This document shows positions 37,024 through 48,196 of a stretch of DNA of 64,000 nt, piece after piece. The DNA is from Terebella lapidaria (lineage: Eukaryota; Annelida; Polychaeta; Terebellida; Terebellidae), in contig OX424567.1 of assembly GCA_949152475.1 (NCBI GenBank), positions 23,027,402 to 23,091,401 of the forward strand, written 5' to 3'. A program made the translations under genes and the position numbers. Under the pieces are notes generated by a model. That model searched no databases, was not told the origin of the DNA, and saw nothing but the letters and a program-made list of their open reading frames with translations. Numbering within the stretch: the stretch's first letter is position 1; every line of letters starts with the position of its first letter.

Positions 37024-40000
37024 TTAGACTTCCATCAGTGGTTCTGTAAACTCAGAAAATAACAAAGATTAAAAATCATCATCATCTCAAGAATGATATG
37101 AATAAACATGGTAAACGAGATCAGATTACAGTTATACATGTATTGAGAACCAAATAACTATATTATGAACAAAATAATACCATATGATGTGTTTATTTTT
37201 TCGATTTTAAAGTGGAGTAATCGGTTTTTGAAAAAAATGTTATCAATCAATTAGCTAGCATATATTGGATGATGTTATTCACCCGATGGTTGTTTACATT
37301 GCAAGGGCACTCCTGATTAGACGATTTATACCCCGTGACAATCCTGCATGCTCAGTGTTGGACAGCGAAAGTTTATATTGGACGGCAAAAATATATATCA
37401 GACGATGCTGTGCTTATCAGCCAATCAGAGCGCGTGTTGCATGTGGGTTTTCCCCACTCTGGGGTTTTCCCTAAAAAACAGAACGTGGCTTTTGTTTGTT
37501 TTGACTCCGTGAATAATATAGCAAATGTTGGATCTTGAGAGTCGTCCAATATACAATTTACGGGATTCAGAAATGTCATATCCCGTAAACTGTATATTGG
37601 ACTCCTCAGCATCCAATATTTGTATAATAAAGCACAGCTACACCACCCTGTACTGGAGTTTGAACATGCCGTAAAACGCACGATGTGAAGGAATTGTGTA
37701 CATGTATATTCTTGCTAACATAAACAAAGACATGAATTCCCTATATTATCGTTATTTGCAACACAAAACATCATACTGAATATTTGCGGTTCCATCACTA
37801 TATCATATGGGGCTGTAAGGAAAAAAGTACAATGGGGCTGTATATTGTTCTATATTTTCAGCTATGTTGGTTAATTTTGCATCACTGCATGGGAACCGTT
37901 CCGTCCGAAACTATTTTTAAAATCCGATTTTCAATGTCAAATTTATACAACTTCTGCTCTGGGGACGGCTATTGATCACTTTAAACCAGAAACCGATTAT
38001 TTCACATTAATTTTGTTCTGTATTTGATAAAACAAGACACTCACCTTCATGCGATTTTGTGAACTATTGAGACAGATAATGGCAGTGATAGATGTATATG
38101 TTCGAAATGAATTATGAAGGAACATAAATAATTCTTATAACACACTATTATATTATAATAAAAATCGTAGTCATTATCATAATCTAGTAATATTTACTGA
38201 CACAATAAAACTGTTTTTCACAGTTGCATTTCATTCTGCAAGTTGATTTATTAATAAGCCAACAACATATTTTACCGTAAAGCTTGAACAGGATGACGAA
38301 CATATCCCCAACCACCATATTTTCTGAGAGCAGAATAAAAACATAATAATAAATATATATGAAAAGTATAATCAATCAATCAAATGATTCAGTCAAAGGA
38401 CTGTTCAGCTGAATACTTACGTGAAACGAAATTACTTTCCGTCGATTGAGAGTTGACGTAAAACGTTGGAATTCCCGCTGGAAGTGTAGCTTCGTACCCA
38501 CAATGCCGAATGTTTGTGTCCAAAACTATCAGCCACCCATGGTCATTATTACAGGTATCGTGAAAAGCTACCAGGTAGAATCGTCGCAGTGATGTGCCAT
38601 CATCCACACTGAAAGTCCAGACTAACTGATATTAATCTATTCTGCAATGCAATTAATTATCATCCCTAAAGGTTGAATACATTAAAGAAACAAGCCTACA
38701 GATGATAACACTAGGGTCTACATTGCAACCAATCAGTGTTCCGTTCAATCAAAAAGATTATACGTGTCTGAGGCCTAAGAAACGTATCACAAATGTGTCA
38801 TATCATATGCTCAAACTATATAGTGAGGCAAAACTAGTGTCACCACCAGACGACAGACAAGGATACATGACATTAATAAAACAACAGAACTGAAATTCGG
38901 AAAAAGGGGAGATCGTAATTGTATTGATATTGTGGTGATAACAAAACAAATGTTTTAAGGTGATTCCAAAAACCAAAGTTACTTCAGAATGTATCCAGTT
39001 TGTACACCATAGCAAGGACATTTCACATACCCTGTGACCCCAGTCACGCCAGGTACGTCAGAGGGCGAGTTGTAAGTGGCTATGTCTGTGTACGAGGAGT
39101 CGACGATCCGAGACTGCTGCATCCAGTTCATCTTCGAAGAGCCCGAGGCGTCATAGTCCACAAACATCACTTGATCACCGTCTTTGTACGTGGCAACTCG
39201 GATCTGTTATGACGAACATATATCAAGCAAATACTTCGCCATCAAGCAAATACAAATTTTTTTTTTCACCTGAAGTTGAAGTTCATTTTAAATCAACAGA
39301 TATGCCTCGTATTAATTACAGCATAAAATTGATCAAACATTATGATGAGACATGGCTTTACCTGTTTTATGTCCTCCCACGCGGTGTCCACCATGGACGA
39401 TTTGACGACACCTGGGATGGTGGAGTTAAGTGACCAGAGAGGACACTGGTCGTCGTCGTTGGAAGAGGCAGATGATGAAGTCCACAGGTCATAGACAGAA
39501 GTTCCAGTGTTACTTGTAGAACGGAGCCCTATGTACCAGCCTAGAAACAAGCAGTCAGTTATTACATGTAACAGTCAGGTTGTTATAAACGATGTGTATC
39601 ACATTTGTTTAGGAAACTTTCAACATATAAATAACATATGATACTGGATATGGTAAACGTCACGCTTGGGAACATATCCGCCAACTCCTGATCACTTGGC
39701 ACATCCAGAGTACATAAACCAAGACCATCCTAAAAGCAGGGAATGGCATCAACATTGGGAATGAAGAATGTTCGATTTGCTTCCTCAATAACATACAATC
39801 CATGTTGCTGCTACAATTATCTCACATGAAGTGACCACTGGCAGGTTTTCTTCATTAACCTGCACAATTTTATACATGTACTCTACAGATGCGCCATCGG
39901 ATCCAACGCTTCGCGGACATGTTCTCCAGCATATCACGAGCCATATGAATGAAATATATATCATTTCAGTATGTTCCGATTTATTAGGGCCACTGACCAT

Positions 40001-40085
40001 CATCCACGTTTGTAAATCGGCAATCCGTTGCCATGATTGTTCTCACTATGGTCAAAAGTACTGAACATAGGCCAAAATTTGCCAT
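37024..40085 (-). CDS. secreted protein of an unrecognised family, copy C
   Basis: Exons in order of translation: 40,085-39,998; 39,540-39,362; 39,203-39,031; 38,608-38,421; 38,323-38,276; 37,043-37,024. They sum to 696 bases, an open frame of 231 residues. The first of the two start codons present in A, B and D is ACG here, so translation should begin at the second ATG, giving MANFGLCSVLLTIVRTIMA and then TDC. Exon 2 to exon 5 have the family sizes and phases. The NST sequon, the CDND/CNND box, the YCGYE-type Cys (HCGYE here) and the YVNSQSTESNF stretch are all kept. The tail is EPLMEV then stop. The 5' part of the exon 4 region shows why the downstream acceptor is preferred: an upstream one would meet a stop. 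Confidence 0.72.
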
Positions 40086-40335
40086 CGTGGACCATTTGAC
40101 ATTGCTGGATGCATTTGGTCAATTAAATGGGACCACTCAGTAAACATATCATGACATATAATGATACTGCATCTTTTATGGTAGTGCCTGGCAGAAGTAT
40201 CCCATGCCACAATTGTTATTATTCTCATCAATACCTGCAGCCGTTGAATGCGGGCTCCAGGGCACATAGCGGTCACAATGGTCTCTGAATGGTGTACCAC
40301 GAATTATCAGTCAGTCAAAGCACTTGTCAAGAGAT
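40086..40335. repeat. 5' flank of copy C
   Basis: Diverged relative of 31,679-31,880 and 52,539-52,740. No gene. Confidence 0.55.
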
Positions 40336-41525
40336 GATGAATACACCAATCCATTATGTAGTACCTTGAGTGTGCGTCGTAGAGTATGATAGATAGATAC
40401 TTCATTGATCCTCAGGGGAAACTTGTCTTACAAATAAAAAGCACAGATATTTTAGAAGCAAAGTAAAAGATATACACATACATACACACAACCAGCTATC
40501 GTGCAGTGAGTTGTATTACATATATCGTTTAACTATAACATGCAACTAATTGATTGACTAGATATTTGACTAATGGAAACATAATTATAAACGTAGTTAT
40601 GTATAACATAGATATAGTGAAGAATAAAAAGAATACTTATTATAAAAGTAATTATGTAGGATTATTATTAATAATAATACTAATAATAATAAAGCTGTGA
40701 ACAGTAGTATAGATTAACAACAAACACGACAATAGATACAGACAATAATTATGACTAGGATGATAACACAAAGACTAGAACTTGACTAACAGAGACAGAG
40801 ACTAGAAATGACTATGTGTCGTTACAAACGAGAGAGTTACCTGGTGGAGTGTGAGTTTAAATGTCTTACACAGTTGGGAACAAATGACCTGTTGAACCTT
40901 GCTGTCCTACATCTGAGTGCTTGAAGCCTGACTCCAGAGTTTAAAAATACAAAGTATGGATGAGGTGGATGTGTTGTGCTTTTGATTATTCGTTTGAATA
41001 TTTTTACACACTGTGTTTCGTATAATAATTCGAGTGGAGAGCATGGACAACCTGTAAGTTTCTGAGACTGGTGTATGACTCTAGATAACTTTTTAAGATC
41101 CCTTTTGTAGCATTACCATAAAAGACCGGTAGACAGAAAGTGAAAATACTTGAGATACTAGAGATAGATAAAGCAAATTTGTGATAGTACGATCCATTTT
41201 AAAACAACAAAGTTTCCTGTGGAAGTACAGTCGTTGTTGTACTCTCACGTATACCTTTTGAATAATTATGAGAAGACCAGTTTAGCTTGTTATCGATAAT
41301 ATTGCCCAGGTACTTGTATTCTTCAACAGTTTCGACCTTTTCACCGTTAATGGCTATTGGTGATAACGTTGACACTGACTGTCTGAAGTCAAAAACCATT
41401 TCTTTAGTCTTGGCTACATTTAGTTCAAGGTAGTTTGATTTAGATGTGGCACTAACACAGTCGATGGTATACAATGTAAACAGCACTGGGGAGATGACAC
41501 TTCCCTTGGGCGCACCAGTATCAAT
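40336..41525 (-). pseudogene. 5'-truncated LINE, Rex1/Babar type
   Basis: Minus-strand translation of 41,528-41,199 gives GAPKGSVISPVLFTLYTIDC, then LELNVAKTKEMVFDFR and VETVEEYKYLGNIID, the order seen in Rex1/Babar-type LINEs. The stretch that should lie between TIDC and LELN, with the catalytic ADD box, is missing, so there is an internal deletion of some tens of codons on top of the 5' truncation. The 3' end is marked by a GATAGATAGATACTTCATTG sequence near 40,389, the usual tail of this class. The paralogous B and D flanks lack the insertion between CACTTGTC and TTGCTTATTGCCC. Confidence 0.75.
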
Positions 41526-41783
41526 CACAACAGACTATTTTGCTTATTGCCCATGCAATTTTAATTGTGCGCTGGTAGATTTTGTACCAACATGCAAGTG
41601 TAGAGGCAGATATTTGCAAGGACACATTTGACCGATCACAAAAGGCTATCAAGAAAACAGTGTCAGCGGCAATGAATAAATCAGAAAGCCCGGTTCCCTG
41701 AATCGATTTATTCCACAAGCTTGATCAATTCAGCCCGAATAATACTCTGAAATAAGCTCTGTGCAAATAATTACCATACCATA
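41526..41783. repeat. unit spacer, C unit
   Basis: Continuation of the flank shared with 31,885-32,115 and 52,745-52,975. It ends at the TRIM insertion. Confidence 0.6.
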
Positions 41784-42070
41784 TGTGACCTCTCTGATGT
41801 GTGAGAGGTCCCGGGTTCAAATCCCAGTCTGGCCGAGGCATTCCTCGCTTGGTTACAATTGGTGGCAGCGGTGGGATGCCTTGTATTCCTTTGGGATGTG
41901 GCCCTGTTATGACTGAGGATGTCCTGAGGTTGAAGTAGGATGTCTGGTTATAGCTCCTATCACCTCGGGACGAGGTTTCAAAACCCCCCGGAAATGTGTG
42001 ACCTCTCTGATGTGTGAGAGGTCCCGGGTTCAAATCCCAGTCTGGCCGAGGCATTCCTCGCTTGGTCACA
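41784..42070 (+). mobile_element. TRIM (miniature LTR element), 287 bp
   Basis: Two 74-bp direct repeats (41,784-41,857 and 41,997-42,070), each beginning TGTGACC and ending in ACA (GGTTACA on the left, GGTCACA on the right), flank 139 bp. Two bases after the left repeat lies TGGTGGCAGCGGTGGGAT (41,860-41,877), the exact complement of the 3' end of an animal tRNA-Leu with its CCA. That is the expected primer binding site. A CATA duplication flanks the element (41,780-41,783 and 42,071-42,074), and both paralogous spacers (near 32,115 and 52,975) show the empty site. No coding capacity, so it depends on enzymes of another element. The two repeats differ at one or two bases, so it is young. Confidence 0.85.
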
Positions 42071-42074
42071 CATA

Positions 42075-42482
42075 GGTTACCACAAAGAAAACGTCAGTAA
42101 TTGTGTTTATGAATATGTTTTCGTTTCTATGTTATTTTGTAATATACAGCTCGTTTATTTACATACAGAAGGTGAATAGATGTACCAGTAGCGAAATATA
42201 TCACTGATTCGTCAATGAATAGTAGTCAGAGAATGGAATAACACATAATAGTGGGGGTGGGGGGGGGGCAATATCCTTCCATAGGAAGTAGATGTTATTT
42301 ATTGGCAACTTTGTGGGTTGCACTTTGGGATGTAATAATTCTCTTGCATTAACCTTCTTGGCCATCAAAACTTCAAACACAGGCTGATATCCATGTTTGA
42401 AGCAATACAAGCTCTGGTGATACTTTAACACTTATATCGTTTTTTTGTGTGCCCAAAAGCGAATAGTGACAACGGAATATAT
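42075..42482. repeat. unit spacer, C unit
   Basis: Diverged copy of 32,120-32,470 and 52,980-53,410. A G-run lies near 42,253-42,269. No gene. Confidence 0.55.
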
Positions 42483-45137
42483 ATATCAAAGTGACTGTAA
42501 AGTCACGTCGTGTTTGTGTATAGCAGCAGCCATGTTTGTGTTTAACTGTTTATTAAAAAGGTCACAAACCGATCCTGCAATCAATAAATATATATCAATA
42601 AATATACATATTATGTACAATCACATAGCATATAGCACTAATATTTACAACTGAGAATATATCGGGTTATATCCAGACTGATTATACCACAACCTTTTAC
42701 CAAACGCATTGGATAATATAACATATTTACACAGAATACTAACAAATACACCTAGCAGGATACTATCTCTAAATCTAACTTCTAAGCCCTTAATCTATCA
42801 CTTACCACATTGTTTGATAGGGGCAAATACCTAGCTGGTATGTATGGAGTGACAGCCCTCGGTAGCTCCTGAACCAAACCAATAAATAATAGCGATTAAA
42901 TCATGAAATGCCACATTTGAATCAAGGCACAACATTATACCAAAGTTACAAAGTTTTTAACTGGAACAGAACAGGTAAGTATATACAACCAGAGATCATG
43001 AAGTATATACATTTGTACCAAACTACCTGATAATATCAGCACCCTTATATACATTTTGTGAACCCTTTAACCAGAGATAACATAATAACAATATTATTTC
43101 CATGTTATCTTTATACCACTGAAGAACAAAGATATTTCCCACCCTGAGGTATCTAAATTAATAAATTGTCATCCGAGTGACTCATATTGTACCATCCAGG
43201 GGATATTGGAGGAAAATTGTTAATAATGTACACTCACCTTGTTTGGGAACAAAGCTGGCTCCAACTAAACAGTATGGTGTTCGATGTGTCCACCAACAAC
43301 TTATTTGAAAATGGCTACGGGAATCAATACCCAGTATTAAGTATTCCGAGCAAACAAAACAGGGTCCGTTATCCAATCTCATAGTCCGGGGACAGAAAGT
43401 CATATCAGGCATACGAAGTGAGAGAAAACAAAAATGACAGGGAAACTCATGAACCCCCAAAAATGGCCATTAGGAGGTGAAATCAGGTGTTCCGGAAAGA
43501 GTGAGCATTTCCTGCCCCACTAGTGGCACCCGTCATGAATTCCCCAAAATGAACATGAAAATAGATCTAGTTGCATGGCAGACATGGATTTGCTGTATTT
43601 ATCAACCAGATCATGATGACGTCCATAGAATTTCTTAAACGCAGCTATAAGTCTTGGTAAAACATATCCTTGTCGCAGCAGTTTAGAGACTAGCTGGGCA
43701 CTCCGATAGACAAAGTCCTCATATTTGCAACTAGCTCTGGAATAGCGTATAAGTTGAGAAACAAACACACCATATGCCGGTGACATAGGAATGTTGCTGC
43801 TTAGAAAAGGGAAATTGACTATGGAAAAATTGAAATCATCACGTTTGTCATATAATCTCGTTGACAGGTTAGAATCATTATCAATCTCCAACCTCAGTTC
43901 TAGATAGTTGGAAAAAATAGCGGAGTCTGTAGTATCCTTAATTTCAAGTTCCTTAGGATATATGACATCCAAATAATCACCAAATGTGGGATTATTTAGC
44001 GACATCATCTAAGTATCGGAAAGTGAACTTAAAATTACATGTTAGTTTCTTAGAACCTCCTCGTTGTAAATGTTGGATACAATCTGATTCATATGAGTAT
44101 AAAAACAGGTCTGCCAATAATGGTGCACAGTTTGTACCCATGGGAATACCAATAGTTTGTTGAAATACTCGACCACCAAATTCCACAAAAATATTATCAA
44201 TAAAAAAATTAACCATATTTACCACATCTATTTCAGTATATTTGTATGGGGCATCAGAGTCGCCTTTAACAAAATAAGCGGTATTATATTTAACTACAAT
44301 ATAGTGGTACCGACGTTGGCCTTTTTTAGAGAAAAATGAATTATTGATTAGTTTTTTAAGCTGAGACTTCAGTTCAGAATGAGGTATAGTTGTGTACAAA
44401 GTGGAGAAATCAAATGTTTTGATAGACGTTACTTCTGAAAGTGTGTGAGCATGTAGATATTCCAATAAACATGATAAAGATTTGGAATTTTTTAATATCC
44501 ACATTTGGTTTATACCACTTCTAGAATAGATGGTTTCAGAGTACTTTTGCAGACCCTGTTTAATTTTAGACAATATAACAGTTAACATTTTAGAAAGGGC
44601 TTTGGTAGAACATGATGCTGAACCTGAAATATATCTTTGTTTGCGGGGATTTTTGTGCAACTTTGGGATCCAATATAAGTTTGGTAGATTAGAATCTTTA
44701 CATGAGGTAGTAATACCAAACGAATGCTATACAGACAAATGATTTGATAAGATATCCTGTTTGGGCACGGTATTGCTTGGTATGTACTATTGGAATTAGT
44801 ATTGTTGGCAATACCCAGTTCGTCAAACAGTCACCAGACTCAAATCCCCAAAATGAGGCTGTCCAGTTGATCAGGCTGGTCAGTAGGGATTTACCTGTTT
44901 ACATTTTGATACTATAAGAACTTACCCCTTGGTTGCACTACGACATACATTCATCATAAAGCACTCATACTCACCACATATGTCTGTGTTACATGACAAT
45001 TAGTGTTTTATCACTTATTTCCTCATCTTCACCATCAATCCCAATGAGATTGTCATCACCAACGTTCTTACAGATGTCTTCGTCTGCGCCACCCATAAAC
45101 ACCTCGAAGCAATTCAGGAGCTGAGATATTTTTTGCA
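42483..45137 (-). mobile_element. Penelope-like element, partial
   Basis: The paralogous flanks (near 32,480 and 32,580) lack this 2.6-kb segment, which sets the rough limits of the insertion. The minus strand carries a Penelope-type reverse transcriptase (see next entry). The remaining 1 kb on the 3' side (42,483-43,519) is non-coding, and I find no GIY-YIG endonuclease in it. An 80-90 base piece of its sequence (near 43,300-43,398) is also found at 53,268-53,352. Confidence 0.7.
43520..44720 (-). pseudogene. Penelope-like reverse transcriptase
   Basis: Motifs in order on the minus strand: LYWIPKLHKNP near 44,690, FDFSTLYTTIPHSEL near 44,410 (motif A), QTIGIPMGTNCAPLLADLF near 44,150 (motif B), FRYLDDV near 44,000 (catalytic Asp pair) and LYDKRDDFNFSIVNFP near 43,840. 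This set is characteristic of Penelope-like elements and not of LINEs. One frameshift lies just after the LDDV box (near 44,000), so the product is split in two. The N-terminal part before LYWIPK and the endonuclease are missing. Otherwise the frame is long and well kept, so the insertion is not very old. Confidence 0.9.
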
Positions 45138-45789
45138 AAATCCGGAGGTATTATTGTGATGATAGGCATAAGATAAACCCTTTCAGGATTGTAGCCAAAA
45201 TGTGTCATTGATGGGAGCTGAGGGTTGGCTTTTACCGGGTAGCAAGGTATTTCTAGGTAAAAGCATGGGTATTAATGGTAGAAATGGGATATTACCAGGT
45301 GAAAATGGTAGAAACTCCAAGCCAAAATACGTATAAAACAATAGCATGGCATATGTTGTCTAAAATGTATTGCAATCAGAGTATCAGAAAGGCACGCATT
45401 TGATTGCTCATGTTTATTGATTGCTTTGATTGCTCATGTTTATTGATTACTATTGATAATTGCTCATGTTTATTGATTTAGCATAGATAGGTCAGCATGA
45501 GGAAAATATGTCAAACTATAATATTCATGGTAATTAGCAATTAGTTGTTGCCATATCTGAACGATTGTCACTGAACATACACACAGCTAATAGTCAATTG
45601 ATTGCTCTCCTCTGAGCATTCGGTAATAAAACACCAACTTTTTAGCCTTGTGATTGCTCTGTATGTTTCTGACTTTAGTGTGAATGGCCCCACTATTAGA
45701 AATACTCTTTCAATGGACGCTAATGAAGTAGGAGCTGACAGAGGATTCACAAACGATTCACATACCACAAATGTGCTCGAGCAATGACT
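45138..45789. repeat. unit spacer, C/D units
   Basis: Matches 53,545-53,980 and 32,580-33,000, with local additions near 45,180-45,470, including repeats of TTGATTGCTCATGTTTATTG. No gene is supported. Confidence 0.5.
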
Positions 45790-46456
45790 GTGTGTAAAGT
45801 TCCTCGGGTTGGCAGCAATTTCTGAACCTCCAGTTGACTTTTGTGAAAAAGTCCCTCGCTGAGCTCGGCAACATCAACCAAAGCAGTGTGAGGTGTATGC
45901 AGTTAGCATACAGAGGCATCAGTAGCAATCTCTGTTCCATCGGTCTCATCAATAGCAAAGGCAGCCACAAATTCCAACGGGCATCCATTCAGCGCCTGAC
46001 AATGGTCAAATTCTCCTTAAAAGCAAAGCTGCCAATCCATTCAGCTCCCGTAAATGCATTGAATCCAGGTAATGCGGCAGTTCTTGCGATACCAAGTTCA
46101 CACAGTGATGGTCCAAGAGATATTTCTCACTTCCTGTTTTCTACACCTGTGCTGAGATACATACATGTATGTATCTGGTGACTGAACGCATGACAACGTA
46201 GCACCTCTTGGAACAGAATCCAGATTAGTTTTGCACCAGCCTCTTCGTGGGAGCTACAAAGATGTTTTACGTGCATTTGAGAAGGCATCCTGTGGGGAGG
46301 TGCAATGGAGACTTTATCCTTCATAATGATTGAAAGCTTTCGTTTTTCGCAAGTTGAATGGTCAATGGGGCATGTAAGTCCGGTGGTGCCATGGTATGAT
46401 TTCCGGTGGCAAATAAACATACATCTTTCGTTCAATATGAGTAGAACTCCATTCAA
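45790..46456 (-). pseudogene. decayed coding sequence upstream of copy C (spacer copy 2)
   Basis: Minus-strand frames give SIAPPHRMPSQMHVKHL, CSSHEEAGAKLIWILFQEV, then LPGFNAFTGAEWIGSFAF and CPLEFVAAFAIDETDG and ELSEGLFHKSQLEVQKLLPT, in several frames. It is the same relic as at 32,925-33,950 and 53,990-54,564. The HEEA and LPGF-FTG boxes suggest a multicopy transposon-linked family; the assignment is tentative. Confidence 0.4.
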
Positions 46457-47149
46457 AGCTCAAATTACTCAGGTAACACAAAAGGTGTATGTTTGTTCAC
46501 CATACCGTGACGGCACGTGACTTACAGTTGTTTATGCAGCTGGTTATGCAATACATGTACTATAGTGTTCGAATTGCTGAAAAGTGATTGACAGTTATTC
46601 AAGGATTCAGTGACAAAAGTAGAAAGATGCGAAATGAACACAGAACTATGGATGATGATTGATGAATGTTCCAGATCGTATTATGAGCCGAATTCTGATA
46701 AACACAACAAACACAACAAACCAATAATCGTCCATGAGAAATTTTGACCATTTATCTCGCATATTTTAAATGATTAACTAAGCCGGAAGAATTTAGCATC
46801 ATGCATTAATATAGATGTAGGAAGACGCATGAACCAAGTTGAAACAGAAATGAAGCTAGGAGAATATTTAACTCGATTCTGTCCCATATACGCCAATGGC
46901 TGCATATATAACAGATTTCAAGTTTGATGTTGCAAACTGTCAGATTCCAATGGCGGCATTGCGAGGTGGGAATTGAATAAATCATCGAAAGATGTTATTG
47001 CAGATTGTACTGTGGATTATTTCATTTAAAAAAATGTGTCCTTTCTGCTTAAATACGTTTAAAATTTGGAACTCATTTGTACGACTGTGAAAATCCAAGC
47101 GGAACGTCGCTCAAGATTGTATTATGACAACAGGACATGTTTGATCATA

Positions 47150-47735
47150 ATGTATACTTTGATTTTTCTAACTCGTTTACACTGTTTTTCGCTGACATTT
47201 TTGCGATGCTAAATGGCATCGTTCTATAACTTGGCATACTTCACCTGGGAGTCAAACGGCAATTTTCTATCGAATTTCAGACTTTTATTCCGAAAATTGA
47301 GAAAGCTAGCAATCTACTCCAATGTTAAATTTAGCCCCGTCATTCAATTTTTGGGTCCGCACACAATTTTGTGCATTTACTCGGTTTTGTAGCTGTGGAA
47401 TCTTTCGAAATCAATATGTTTGTCTAGAATACACCCCATTGTGTCTTCTTGTCCAAAATAACATTTATACTTCAAATCCCGATGAATGTAAACAAGACCA
47501 AATTCTCTAATATGCATAGATTCTCGAAACCCGGTTTTGGGCTGACATTTAGCATTGAGTTAGATTGCCAACTTCTTCAATTATTGCGATAGAAGTCTGA
47601 AATTTTGGTAACAAATTGCCGTTTGGTTCCCAGGTGAAGTATGCCAAGTTATGGAACGATAACATTTAGCATCGCAACAATATCGCCAAAAAACTGTGTA
47701 AACAAGTTAGAAACATCAGAGTATACAGATTTTCG
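47150..47735. mobile_element. fold-back element copy
   Basis: Its left arm (ACTTTGATTTTTCTAACTCG...) and right arm (...CTAGAAAAATCAGAGTATAC type) are inverted relatives of each other and of the arms at 2,378-2,550 and 2,650-2,820. The 200-bp middle is not related to that at 2,550-2,650 in full. The same copy, shared by duplication, is at 55,244-55,822. Confidence 0.55.
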
Positions 47736-48175
47736 TATTCTGACTTTGTTTGGAGCAGTAGGGGTTCATGGCACAAATGTGTGCTTTTGCTAGATATATA
47801 CCAAAAAAATCATGTTGTGATGAAATACATTAAAGTAAATGATATTTTCGTGGATAACAATGGACAGTTTTAAACTAAATAATTAGCACAAAGCAAATAT
47901 TTATTACAATATTATGGATTGAAGTAACGATAATTGAAATACAAATCCTAAATGGATTAAAAAAGCTGTTAAACATAAATCAATATCATCTTATATTATA
48001 GTATAGCCCAAATTATTCGATTTGTAATAATACTCTTGCTCAATTGTATTGCAACACACCAACCACTTATTTATTTCATTTCTCTACATGATTTATAATT
48101 GTATTAATCACTTTGTTTTCATTTTTTTCTTTTTATTAATGTTTGCAGACTTGTATTAATCCCTTCACTACGTAT

Positions 48176-48196
48176 AGCCCGAGAAGGTCTCGGGCT
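48176..48196. repeat. perfect 8-bp hairpin
   Basis: AGCCCGAG, loop AAGGT, CTCGGGCT. A second AGCCCGA/TCGRGCT hairpin follows 25 bases later. The duplicate spacer has the same pair at 56,264-56,325, where the second hairpin is perfect and the first has one mismatch. Function unknown; probably part of a mobile element end. Confidence 0.6.

Noticed and set aside
38184-38375. Read-through of exon 5 of copy C giving a Cys-rich tail (KICCWLINKSTCRMKC)
   Set aside because: The part after the GTAAAA donor is not conserved in frame among the copies (B and D stop after KICC), while a phased, conserved last exon with a poly(A) signal exists further on. It stays possible as a minor form.
41801-41835. 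tRNA or SINE gene from the GGTTCAAATCC word
   Set aside because: The word lies within a 74-bp LTR that is present twice with a primer site between; no cloverleaf forms.
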